A DNA stretch of 64,000 nt from Pseudomonadota bacterium. GTDB lineage: Bacteria > Pseudomonadota > Alphaproteobacteria > RF32 > CAG-239. The DNA is taken from contig JAHALQ010000006.1 in assembly GCA_018362935.1 (NCBI GenBank), positions 1-64,000 of the forward strand, read 5' to 3'. The notes below the pieces were generated by a model. It did no database searches and was not told the DNA's origin. It saw only the letters and a list, made by a program, of their open reading frames with translations. Positions 8,922 to 16,453 of this stretch are shown here, piece by piece; the stretch's first letter is position 1, and every line of letters begins with the position of its first letter. The position numbers were made by a program, and so were the translations under genes.

Positions 8922-10040
8922 ATGAAACTAATGGTGGTCAAAGACCGCAACGTCAACAGCCGTTTTGTCTGGGACTTTTGCAATATGCTTGCCAAACGCG
9001 GACACGACGTCCATTTCGTGTTTGACAGCTACAAAAAACAGGAACAGCCGGAAAATCTGCTGCCCGAAGTCAAAGTACGCAACCTCAGCGCCAAAGGCAA
9101 ATGTGTTTTCTGCAACGCATGGACAGCTTTGAAAAGCATTTTTCAAACGCCGTCTTTCCGCTATGCCAGAGCCATTCGCGAAATTAAGCCGGACGCAATC
9201 ATCTGCTATTTTATCAGAGATGTCTATAACATCTGCTTTTTGCATAACTACAATATACCGATTATTTTGATGGTACACAATCATCCGCCGGTCTTTTTCG
9301 CCCCGCTTCGCAAAAAGCCGATACGTTACCGCGTCATGAAAAGGCAGCTTGAAAAAATTGCCGCATACGACTTGCTGCTTCAAAGCTTTAAAGGTACAAT
9401 CGGCAACGACTATCCCAGACACGAAGAAGCAATCATCGGCAATATCATTAAACAAATTGCCCCTGAAAACCGCGCAAATCTGAATGTCGAAAAGAAGCGC
9501 ATCGCCTATATCGGCCGTGTTGACGAAACGCAGAAACGCCAGCATTTGCTGATTGAAGCTTTCGGCAAAATCGCCAAAGATTTCCCGGACTGGAAGGTCG
9601 AAATTTACGGCGGTATCAAGCACCCCGATTATCATAAACGCCTTACCAATCAAATTGAGCGCCTCGGGCTGCAAAATCAGGTCGTATTCATGGGCTATGT
9701 TGACGCGCCGCTGATATACGGCAATGTTGATTTCCTGGCATGGCCGGCCGCTTATGAGGGACTATCCATTGCGCTGGCCGACGGCCAGGCGCACGGCCTC
9801 CCGGCGATAGGTTTTGCCGATGCCCCTTCGGTCAATGAAGTCATTGTTGACGGCGTCAACGGCTTTCTGGCCAAGGATATTGACGATTTCGCCGCCAAAA
9901 TGGCCATTTTGATGAAAGACAAAGCTCTGCGTATCAAAATGGGACAGGAAGCGGTCAAAACCGTCGAGCGTTATGCCGAAGAAAACATCGCCGACGAATG
10001 GGAAGCCCTGCTCTATCGCCTGACACAGAACAATAAATAA
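8922..10040 (+). CDS. Glycosyltransferase, GT4 family
   Basis: A 372-aa cytoplasmic glycosyltransferase of the GT-B fold that probably moves a sugar from a nucleotide sugar to a glycan acceptor such as LPS or another surface polysaccharide; the substrate cannot be read. The N-terminal Rossmann half starts MKLMVVKDRNVNSRFVWDF. The C-terminal half has the nucleotide-sugar binding pattern IAYIGRVDETQKRQHLLIEAF and WPAAYEGLSIALADGQAHGLP (the EGxxxxxxE-like motif with a changed last residue) and a GVNGFLA stretch. GGAG lies 7 nt before the ATG. No other polysaccharide genes are adjacent. Confidence 0.85.
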   Translation: MKLMVVKDRNVNSRFVWDFCNMLAKRGHDVHFVFDSYKKQEQPENLLPEVKVRNLSAKGKCVFCNAWTALKSIFQTPSFRYARAIREIKPDAIICYFIRDVYNICFLHNYNIPIILMVHNHPPVFFAPLRKKPIRYRVMKRQLEKIAAYDLLLQSFKGTIGNDYPRHEEAIIGNIIKQIAPENRANLNVEKKRIAYIGRVDETQKRQHLLIEAFGKIAKDFPDWKVEIYGGIKHPDYHKRLTNQIERLGLQNQVVFMGYVDAPLIYGNVDFLAWPAAYEGLSIALADGQAHGLPAIGFADAPSVNEVIVDGVNGFLAKDIDDFAAKMAILMKDKALRIKMGQEAVKTVERYAEENIADEWEALLYRLTQNNK

Positions 10041-10043
10041 ACA

Positions 10044-10080
10044 AAGAAGCCGCTTCCCTAAAGGGAACGGCTTCTTAAAT
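10044..10080. terminator. Bidirectional terminator
   Basis: AAGAAGCCG-C-TTCCC / GGGAA-CGGCTTCTT with a TAAA loop, located between the convergent glycosyltransferase and the 10087-11184 gene. Confidence 0.85.
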
Positions 10081-10086
10081 AAACAA

Positions 10087-11184
10087 TCACTTTATGTCAA
10101 TCGCATAGCGGATTTTTATGCCCGCCGCAAGCATATCGGTTTTGTCGCCTGCGGCATACTTTCCGCGAAACGGATCGCCGGACAGCTTGTTAAGCAAACG
10201 ATTCAAATCAGCGGACACCTTTCTGGCCATGCTTTGCTGAACATAATCCATAATTTTCCAGCGTTCGCCTTCAAAGCGCGGCAGCTGGTTCGCGGCATAG
10301 GATCTTGCCTGGCGCATCATCACCCCCGGAACTTCATCGGCAAGAGAAATGGCAAACTGGGTATAATCGGATTTGGCTATTCCATCATATTTGATACACA
10401 CGCCTTCAGGATACAGGCCGGACAAGACATAATGGCTTTTGACATATAAACGGGCAGCCCATTTATAGATAATCGCGAAATCATATCTTTTGCCCATTTT
10501 CAAGGCTTCCGCACCCTCAACATCTTCCGCATTAACAAGCCGGATGGTATTGTCAACGACCGGAATGACAGCAACAGCATCATTACCTTCGGGCTGTGCT
10601 GCGGCAATGTCCGGAGTCTCCGTTGCGTCATCAGCGACAATTTCCCCGGTATGGACAGCGGCAGATTCGGCGCTCTTCTCCGTTTCCGAAACCGCCTCAG
10701 TACCGATAACATCATCCGCAGGATTCGAAACCATCTGCAGCTGAGCATTTTTAGGCGGACGCCCCAAACGCTTGCCGTTTTTGCTGAATCTCGGTTGTTT
10801 AGGCACTGCGGAGGCTGTTTTGCGCTTTTTCCGCCCCTCAGCCTCTTTCGGAACAGCGCTGGCAGCATCGCCTTCTGAAGTTTTTTCATCCCCGTCGGCA
10901 CCATCAGCGCTTTCGACACCTGATCCGGCTGCACTGTCAGTCTCAGGCACAAGCGTTTCCGCAGCAACAGAAACGGAAACTTCCTTGGGCTTCAGCAAAT
11001 CTCTGACTTCCCGGCACAATTCTTCAATGCGCGCCACACCCTCAAATAATTGGGACGGCGGCAATAGTTCTTCGCCGGGAATATTCCACTTTTCCTGCAA
11101 ATGCCGGATTAACGACACCTGTTCTTCCCTGGACAGCTCCATAACATCAAGCATGTCCGTCATCGCTTTAATTTTTGAATTCAT
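10087..11184 (-). CDS. Orphan protein with acidic linker and AT-hook-like motif
   Basis: Not recognised. About 365 aa from ATG 11184; a TTG at 11190 and an ATG at 11163 are alternatives and none has a clear ribosome binding site. The first 70 residues are predicted helical (LSREEQVSLIRHLQEKWNIP, then RIEELCREVRDLL). A long low-complexity Ala/Glu/Ser/Asp stretch with basic patches follows, including NGKRLGRPPKNAQ, which resembles an AT-hook (basic residues around GRP). The last 140 residues look folded (MGKRYDFAIIYKWAARLYVK onward). This could be a nucleoid or DNA-binding protein, but only the motif suggests it. A TAGACAAAA word lies upstream on the same strand (11340-11332). Confidence 0.6.
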   Translation of the reverse strand: MNSKIKAMTDMLDVMELSREEQVSLIRHLQEKWNIPGEELLPPSQLFEGVARIEELCREVRDLLKPKEVSVSVAAETLVPETDSAAGSGVESADGADGDEKTSEGDAASAVPKEAEGRKKRKTASAVPKQPRFSKNGKRLGRPPKNAQLQMVSNPADDVIGTEAVSETEKSAESAAVHTGEIVADDATETPDIAAAQPEGNDAVAVIPVVDNTIRLVNAEDVEGAEALKMGKRYDFAIIYKWAARLYVKSHYVLSGLYPEGVCIKYDGIAKSDYTQFAISLADEVPGVMMRQARSYAANQLPRFEGERWKIMDYVQQSMARKVSADLNRLLNKLSGDPFRGKYAAGDKTDMLAAGIKIRYAIDIK

Positions 11185-11333
11185 AAGCAATGGTTTTTTA
11201 AACGTTATACAATTAGTAAATTGGTTATTATGACAAAATAAATTTCTAAATAAGGTGTATTTTCACCTTCTATACAACAGTCATTAATTTAAATCTATAA
11301 AAATTTTCCGCATTAGCTTTTTTCTCCACCGTT

Positions 11334-11362
11334 TTGTCTAGACATTTGCGTTGCAATATGCT
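11334..11362 (+). promoter_or_regulatory. Sigma70-type promoter of the sugar kinase gene
   Basis: TTGTCT, 17-bp spacer, TATGCT. Predicted transcription starts near 11369, about 48 nt before the ATG at 11417. The -35 region overlaps the palindrome TGTCTAGACA. Confidence 0.6.
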
Positions 11363-11416
11363 AATGCAGTTTCATTCTCATCTATATTTAATGTTTATTT
11401 TAAAACCAATGTAATT

Positions 11417-12418
11417 ATGAAACACAAGGTTATCACTTTCGGTGAAATCATGCTGCGCCTTGCGCCCCTGAACGGAATTTGTTTTGAACAAGCCAATGCC
11501 TGCGAAACGACTTTCGGCGGCAGCGAGGCAAACGTCGCGGTAGCTCTTGCCAATTACGGGCTTAAATCGTCTTTTGTCAGCAAACTGCCTGACAATGTTA
11601 TCGGACAGGCCGCACTCGACACGCTTCGGCGTTATGGGGTTGATACTTCGCATATCGTCCGCGGCGGCAACCGGCTCGGAATGTACTTACTGGAAAAAGG
11701 CTGGTCGCCCTGCTCCAGTATCTGCACATATGACCGCGCCGGCAGCGCAATGGCCGAAGCTGTTCCCAAAGATTTCAGCTGGGATAAAATCTTCGAAGAC
11801 GCCGGCTGGTTTCATCTCAGCGGTATCACACCGGCATTAAGCCCGGCCATGGCTCGCATCTGCCTGGCTGCTGTCGTCAATGCCCGCAAGCGTGGTATGA
11901 CCGTCAGCTGCGACGTCAACTTCCGCTCCAAACTGTGGAGTTTCGAAGAAGCAGGCAAAACCATGGGCAAACTCTGCCAATACGTGGATGTCCTTATAAT
12001 CAACGAGGAAGAAGCCAAAGTGCTCGGTATTGACATTGCCAATGAACAGCTGACGAATTACGCGGCTTTTTACAACATGGCTCATGCGCTGAAAAAGCAA
12101 TACCCGCATGTGACGGCAATCACCAGCGTGGCAAGGATTGACAACAACAGGGCTGTCAAAGCCATGTTGTGGACACAGGAAGTTTTTCAGTCTGCTGTTT
12201 TTCCGCTGCATGTCGTCGATCCTGTCGGCGCCGGAGACGCTTTCTGCGCAGCGCTGATTTACGGAATGCTTCGCCGAATGGAAAATCAGCAGCTGATTAA
12301 CTTCGCTGCGGCGGCTTGCGCCCTCAAACACAGCATCAAAGGCGACTTTAACCTCGTCCCGCTTGCTGACATTGAGCGCCTCGCTGCTCAAAACGGTTCA
12401 TCCGGTGTACAGCGCTGA
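11417..12418 (+). CDS. kdgK: PfkB family sugar kinase, probably 2-dehydro-3-deoxygluconokinase
   Basis: A ribokinase-family kinase, 333 aa. The sequence has the GEIMLRLAP start, the FGGSEANVAVALANYG substrate segment, GNRLGMYLLEKG and TYDRAGSAMAEA, all typical of KDG kinases, the CDVNFRSKLW strand and the catalytic DPVGAGDAF motif near residue 270. KDG kinase phosphorylates 2-keto-3-deoxygluconate from uronate or Entner-Doudoroff routes, but no aldolase or uronate gene is adjacent, so substrate identity is inferred from similarity only. The ATG at 11417 lacks a ribosome binding site. A longer in-frame start at 11351 would lie upstream of the promoter start site. Confidence 0.75.
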   Translation: MKHKVITFGEIMLRLAPLNGICFEQANACETTFGGSEANVAVALANYGLKSSFVSKLPDNVIGQAALDTLRRYGVDTSHIVRGGNRLGMYLLEKGWSPCSSICTYDRAGSAMAEAVPKDFSWDKIFEDAGWFHLSGITPALSPAMARICLAAVVNARKRGMTVSCDVNFRSKLWSFEEAGKTMGKLCQYVDVLIINEEEAKVLGIDIANEQLTNYAAFYNMAHALKKQYPHVTAITSVARIDNNRAVKAMLWTQEVFQSAVFPLHVVDPVGAGDAFCAALIYGMLRRMENQQLINFAAAACALKHSIKGDFNLVPLADIERLAAQNGSSGVQR

Positions 12419-12438
12419 TTACCAGTAATCTTATCCTC

Positions 12439-12475
12439 AAAAGGCTTCGTTATCCGAACGAAGCCTTTTGTTTTG
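12439..12475. terminator. Terminator between sugar kinase and Hsp70-like gene
   Basis: AAAAGGCTTCGTT-ATCCG-AACGAAGCCTTTT then GTTTTG; usable from both convergent genes. Confidence 0.88.
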
Positions 12476-12478
12476 TAC

Positions 12479-13735
12479 TTATCCGAAACGACGGCGGCTG
12501 TCAAAAGCCAGCCCCAGGCCGACGCTGGCCAGCTTATTTTCCTGCGATAACAGCGCCTGCGGAAATATCCGGCGGACACTTCGCTGCAATACCGGAATTT
12601 CGGTAGAACCGCCGGTCAGAATAACCAGCTCAACTTTTTCCGGCGCAACGCCGGCTTGTACCAAACAATCTTTCAAAACCTGTTCCAGTTTTTGCATTTC
12701 CTCCTGTATAGAGCTTTCAAAATCCGCCGACTTAACGGTTATTTCGGGGCACCCGTCCAAAAAATTCAGCCTTGACAAACGGCTGTCCGCGGAAGTTAAG
12801 GCAATTTTTAGATTTTCTGTTTCCGCCAGCAGGTTATGCCCGCGCTCTTTTTCCATAATTTCCCGCAAACGGCCGTACTTCTCCGGTTCATGCGCCTGCA
12901 CCAAAATTTCATTGACGATTCTGAAATTCTGATAAGTATACAGATTGTTTACCGAACTCCATTCCGCCAGTTCAAAATACTGCGATGTCGGAACAAACAA
13001 AGACTTTTCGCCATACGTCGTATACATTCCGAGCTCGGGCATAAAAGCCTTGAGAGCCAACTCCTTGTCAAAATCATTGCCGCCGATGCGCACGCCGGCA
13101 GATGCCAGAATATCATCCCTGCGGTCAGGCTTGCCGTCACGGCCGCCGCCCAGCCGGATTATCGTAAAATCAGATGTGCCGCCGCCGATATCAACCACGC
13201 AGGCGAGCTTTTCCGCCTTCAGCTTTGCCTCATGGGCAAAAGCCGCGGCAATCGGTTCATATTGAAATTCTATATGGGCAAAACCGGTTTCTCTGGCCGC
13301 CTGGCGCAGTTCGCCTTCAGCACGGACATCTCCTTCGGCATCATTGTCGCGAAAATGCACCGGCCGCCCGAGCACGACATTTTCCACGCTCTGCCCGGCG
13401 GCTTCGTCCATCTGCCTTTTCAAATGGCGCAGAAAACATTTCAAAATATCTTCAAATTTAACGGAGCGCCCGTTGACGAGCGTTCCCGTCTTCATGAGCG
13501 AGGTACCGAGAATACGCTTGATACTGCGCATGCACCGCCCCTGCTCTCCGAGCATGTAGCGGCGCATCGCCTCGCGCCCGAAACTGACTTTTTGATTATC
13601 GCCGAAAAACAAGGCTGTCGGAATAGTTATTTCTGGCCCTTCCAAAGGCACTATGTAAGGTATTTTGCCGGATTCGGACAACGCCGCCGAAGAATTGGTT
13701 GTCCCGAAATCAATACCGCCGTAAATGCCGCCCAT
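12479..13735 (-). CDS. yegD: YegD-like Hsp70 family protein
   Basis: An actin/Hsp70-fold ATPase of the YegD type, 418 aa. Phosphate 1 motif GIDFGTTNSSAAL (about 6-18), VVDIGGGTSDFTII (phosphate 2), and VILTGGSTEIPVLQ (adenosine motif) are intact. The DnaK substrate-binding beta-sandwich and lid are missing, as usual for this family, whose clients are unknown. AAGGAGG lies 6 nt before ATG 13735, but the region from that site into the start codon forms one arm of a perfect 14-bp hairpin (13734-13768), so translation is probably regulated. It follows the CMD-flavodoxin pair on the same strand. Confidence 0.85.
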   Translation of the reverse strand: MGGIYGGIDFGTTNSSAALSESGKIPYIVPLEGPEITIPTALFFGDNQKVSFGREAMRRYMLGEQGRCMRSIKRILGTSLMKTGTLVNGRSVKFEDILKCFLRHLKRQMDEAAGQSVENVVLGRPVHFRDNDAEGDVRAEGELRQAARETGFAHIEFQYEPIAAAFAHEAKLKAEKLACVVDIGGGTSDFTIIRLGGGRDGKPDRRDDILASAGVRIGGNDFDKELALKAFMPELGMYTTYGEKSLFVPTSQYFELAEWSSVNNLYTYQNFRIVNEILVQAHEPEKYGRLREIMEKERGHNLLAETENLKIALTSADSRLSRLNFLDGCPEITVKSADFESSIQEEMQKLEQVLKDCLVQAGVAPEKVELVILTGGSTEIPVLQRSVRRIFPQALLSQENKLASVGLGLAFDSRRRFG

Positions 13736-13768
13736 ATCTCATCCTCCTTAAAACGGAGGATGAGATAT
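13734..13768 (-). promoter_or_regulatory. Hairpin sequestering the yegD ribosome binding site
   Basis: Perfect 14-bp inverted repeat: arms 13734-13747 and 13755-13768 (ATATCTCATCCTCC / GGAGGATGAGATAT on the mRNA), 7-nt loop. The 3' arm contains GGAGGA of the Shine-Dalgarno sequence and the first two bases of the start codon. There is no T run after it, so it is not a standard terminator. Confidence 0.7.
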
Positions 13769-13797
13769 AGCACAATCTCCAAAGCTGTCAAGACGGC

Positions 13798-14373
13798 TTA
13801 TTTGCCGAAACCGTTGTCTTTGAGCCAGCCGGAAACGCCGAATGTGCGGCTGCCATAGCCGACCCAGGGTTCGGAACTGACTTTGCAGCCTTTGCACTGC
13901 GCCGTCAAATCCCTGACCGTATTTGAAACACCGCCGCCGCCATGAGTAATAAACGGCACAACTTTTTTGCCGCTTAAATCATAGCTTTCCAAAAAACTGC
14001 TGACCTGCGGCGTAATCGTTCCCCACCAGCACGGAGAACCGACAAACACAACATCATACTGCGCCATATTGTCAACTTTGCCGGTTAACTGCGGCCGATA
14101 TCCCGACGCAAGTTCTTTTTTCACCTGTTCTGTCATTTCCCGGTATTCCTTCGGATAATTGTCATCGGCTTTTATTTCAAACAAATCGCCGCCAGTTTCT
14201 TTCTGAATAGCCTCGGCAACTTCTTTGGTATTGCCGCTGTACGAATAATAGGCAATCAAAACTTTGCTCTCACTCATGGGTTTCGCCTCCTCTTTATTCT
14301 GCGCCACAGCCCGATAAGCCGAAAAAGCCAGTACCGCAAGGGCCGCCGCCCCCAACAACCACATTTTTTGCAT
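13798..14373 (-). CDS. Exported or membrane-anchored flavodoxin-family protein
   Basis: 191 aa. An N-terminal hydrophobic signal or anchor (MWLLGAAALAVLAFSAYRAVAQ) precedes a flavodoxin fold with the FMN phosphate loop YYSYSGNTKEVA, a second FMN loop VFVGSPCWWGT and the THGGGGVSNT segment, matching flavodoxin_4-type proteins. Such proteins transfer electrons through FMN. AAGGAGG is 4 nt before ATG 14373. The gene starts 13 nt after the CMD gene and shares its MerR-type promoter, so a role in detoxifying electrophiles or redox stress is likely but inferred. Confidence 0.85.
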   Translation of the reverse strand: MQKMWLLGAAALAVLAFSAYRAVAQNKEEAKPMSESKVLIAYYSYSGNTKEVAEAIQKETGGDLFEIKADDNYPKEYREMTEQVKKELASGYRPQLTGKVDNMAQYDVVFVGSPCWWGTITPQVSSFLESYDLSGKKVVPFITHGGGGVSNTVRDLTAQCKGCKVSSEPWVGYGSRTFGVSGWLKDNGFGK

Positions 14374-14386
14374 GTTTCCTCCTTGT

Positions 14387-15250
14387 TTAATCAACGCTCG
14401 TTTCATAAATCGGCTGATAATTGTCAGCCTCGGTTTCCTTAATCAGATTAATTGCCGTCAAACCGTTCGGCAGCCCGATATAAGGTATAGCCTGCACCAT
14501 CGCGGCCAAAAGCGTTTTCTTGTCGTTTCCGGCTTTCAGGTTTCCGACAATATGCGCTTTCAGCTGCTTTTCAGCGCCCTGAGCTGCCAGAACAACCAGT
14601 GACAAAAGCTCCCGCTGTTTGACGGAAAGTCCTTTACGGGTATAAAAATCGGCAAAACAAAACCCTGTCAGAATTTCCGGAACTTGGTCTTTATATTCTG
14701 CCGGCAGCGTTTGCATGGCCTGTTTCACTTCATCGCCATAAAGCTTATCCTGAATTTCCAGGCCTTTGGACAGGCGGTTTTCTTCCGTAACTGTTCCGGC
14801 ATTGTCTAAAGGAAGTTCAATTCCCCTCGCCTGCGCAACTTCATTAAATACGCCTATTGCATTTAGTGTTCGCGGAAAACCGATAAACGGCGCGCATTGA
14901 TAAATCGCCTCCCGGACTTCCAAAGGCGTATTGCCGGCATTGAGCGCCGCATTGATATGCGCCTTGAGCTGCGGCAGCGTTTGCAGCGTCGTCAGAGAAA
15001 CGACGGTAACTAACTCACGGGTTTTATTATCCAGCTCGCCGATATAAAAAACTTCTCCGAAAATAAATTTTTGCAGTATATTCATAAATTCGGGATCCGT
15101 CGGGCTGGCCGACCTTTCGGAAGCAAATAATTCTTCATAAGTCTGGTTTGCTTTTTGCGTTCTGTTCATCATTTTTCCGGTCTCCTTCGCCTGAACAGCC
15201 GTCGCGCACAAAAGAACCGCGGCTGCTGTTCCGATAACATATTTATTCAT
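14387..15250 (-). CDS. Carboxymuconolactone decarboxylase family protein, two CMD domains, exported
   Basis: 287 aa. It begins with a signal peptide (MNKYVIGTAAAVLLCATAVQA). Two CMD/AhpD-like helical domains follow at about residues 50-125 and 180-265, each with the LKAHI helix and an EVREAI or KKTLLAAM helix. The usual CxxC redox pair of AhpD is not visible; single Cys residues stand near FCFADF and YQCAPF. GGGAG lies before ATG 15250. It is the first gene of the CMD-flavodoxin operon, with a MerR-type promoter in front. Genes of this kind are often controlled by aldehyde- or thiol-responsive MerR regulators. Confidence 0.85.
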   Translation of the reverse strand: MNKYVIGTAAAVLLCATAVQAKETGKMMNRTQKANQTYEELFASERSASPTDPEFMNILQKFIFGEVFYIGELDNKTRELVTVVSLTTLQTLPQLKAHINAALNAGNTPLEVREAIYQCAPFIGFPRTLNAIGVFNEVAQARGIELPLDNAGTVTEENRLSKGLEIQDKLYGDEVKQAMQTLPAEYKDQVPEILTGFCFADFYTRKGLSVKQRELLSLVVLAAQGAEKQLKAHIVGNLKAGNDKKTLLAAMVQAIPYIGLPNGLTAINLIKETEADNYQPIYETSVD

Positions 15251-15284
15251 TATATATACTCCCTTTTCATGCGATTTTGAATCG

Positions 15285-15315
15285 AGCATAATCTTTAGAG
15301 CTAACTCTAAGTCAA
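15285..15315 (-). promoter_or_regulatory. MerR-type promoter with operator, CMD-flavodoxin operon
   Basis: On the minus strand: -35 TTGACT (15315-15310), a 19-bp spacer and -10 TATGCT (15290-15285). The spacer contains the inverted repeat TTAGAG-TTAG-CTCTAA type sequence (15295-15310). A 19-bp spacer with a central dyad is the hallmark of MerR-family activated promoters. No MerR gene lies in the window. Confidence 0.75.
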
Positions 15316-15346
15316 GACATTTTTTTAGTTTTTACAAATATACAAA

Positions 15347-15374
15347 AAAGCTCTCCCCTGAAGAGAGAGCTTGA
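15347..15374 (-). terminator. Terminator of mbfA
   Basis: Minus strand AAGCTCTC-tcttcagg-GGAGAGCTT followed by TTTTTG. Confidence 0.75.
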
Positions 15375-15392
15375 AAGATGTATCTTGGCAAG

Positions 15393-16283
15393 TTAGCTTA
15401 CATCTATACCGAAACACAACTTGGCCGCCAGCCCGATAAGGAAAGAAATCAGCGCGACAGAAAGGCTGATTCCCGACATTTCAAGAAATTTCGGCCAGAA
15501 AGGCTCGGTTTTGACAACCGCAATGTAATAGTTGAAAATAAAAACCAGAAAAACCACGATGCCGATCATGCAGACCAGCGCCGCCAAATACATATGCACC
15601 GGAAAAAGCAAATACGGCAAAACCAGGCAGATAACCGTAACCAGATAAGCAACCCCGGTGTATACGCTGGCCTTAAACGCGTTTGGATTGCCGTCAGCCC
15701 TTTCTGCCAGATAATTAGACGCGGCCATTGAAAGCGTTGCGGCAATACCGGTTATAATACCGGCCAACGCAATTACGGTATTGTTCATCAAAACAAAAGT
15801 CAGGCCGGCAATTGTTCCTGTCAATTCAACCAGAGCGTCATTTAATCCTAAAACCATAGCACCGACATAATTGAGCCGGTCTTCATCCAGCATGTCAATC
15901 AGCTGTTGTTCATGCGCTTTTTCATCCGCGATTATTCCTTCAACTTCTGGAATTTCTTTTTTAAGCTGTTCCAGCCCCTGAATACCGTCATATTCATGCA
16001 GTTCAAGCAGCTTGGTGACAAAAGTATATCCCAAAACAGACATCAGGAAGCGATACCACCAGACTTTCAGCTTATTGGGGCGCAAATCCTTGTCGGTATA
16101 CTTTTTCCATATCGCCGCATGATGAGCCTCGTCTTGGGCAATCTGATTCAATATCTCGCAGTTGCGGTTGTCTTTAGAACATTTGGCAAAACGCGCATAA
16201 ATAGCCGCGCTGTTGACTTCATCCTGCTGGAAAGCCAGCATCAGTTTTTGTGCTGCTTCCGAATAGGCTTGCATCTCTGTCAT
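15393..16283 (-). CDS. mbfA: Membrane-bound ferritin MbfA (rubrerythrin-like domain fused to VIT1)
   Basis: 296 aa. An N-terminal ferritin-like four-helix domain (residues 1-140) carries the di-iron ligands, visible as E22, E52-AH-H55 and the ADEKAHEQQ helix. A VIT1/CCC1-type membrane domain follows with about five spans (VGAMVLGLNDALVELTGTIA, LAGIITGIAATLSMAASNYL, and three more). In other Alphaproteobacteria MbfA exports iron from the inner membrane, protects against iron-dependent peroxide stress and is repressed by Irr. No convincing Irr box is seen here. AAAGGAG precedes ATG 16283. Confidence 0.9.
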   Translation of the reverse strand: MTEMQAYSEAAQKLMLAFQQDEVNSAAIYARFAKCSKDNRNCEILNQIAQDEAHHAAIWKKYTDKDLRPNKLKVWWYRFLMSVLGYTFVTKLLELHEYDGIQGLEQLKKEIPEVEGIIADEKAHEQQLIDMLDEDRLNYVGAMVLGLNDALVELTGTIAGLTFVLMNNTVIALAGIITGIAATLSMAASNYLAERADGNPNAFKASVYTGVAYLVTVICLVLPYLLFPVHMYLAALVCMIGIVVFLVFIFNYYIAVVKTEPFWPKFLEMSGISLSVALISFLIGLAAKLCFGIDVS

Positions 16284-16394
16284 GTTTCTTCTCCTTTTAC
16301 CTTAAGCAAGCATTTTTACACTTAAAAGTCAACTCCTTATCTGTCCTTGCCGCCGCAGAATTTTAAGTACGTCGCCATTTTAGACAAAAAACAT

Positions 16395-16423
16395 TTGCAT
16401 CCACCGCCATATCATGCTATACT
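16395..16423 (+). promoter_or_regulatory. Sigma70-type promoter of the 635-aa orphan gene
   Basis: TTGCAT, 17-bp spacer, TATACT. The word TAGACAAAA (16381-16389) lies just upstream of the -35 box and recurs ahead of other orphan genes. Confidence 0.65.
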
Positions 16424-16453
16424 CGCGTCAATTAAAAAAAACAGGACTATGAC

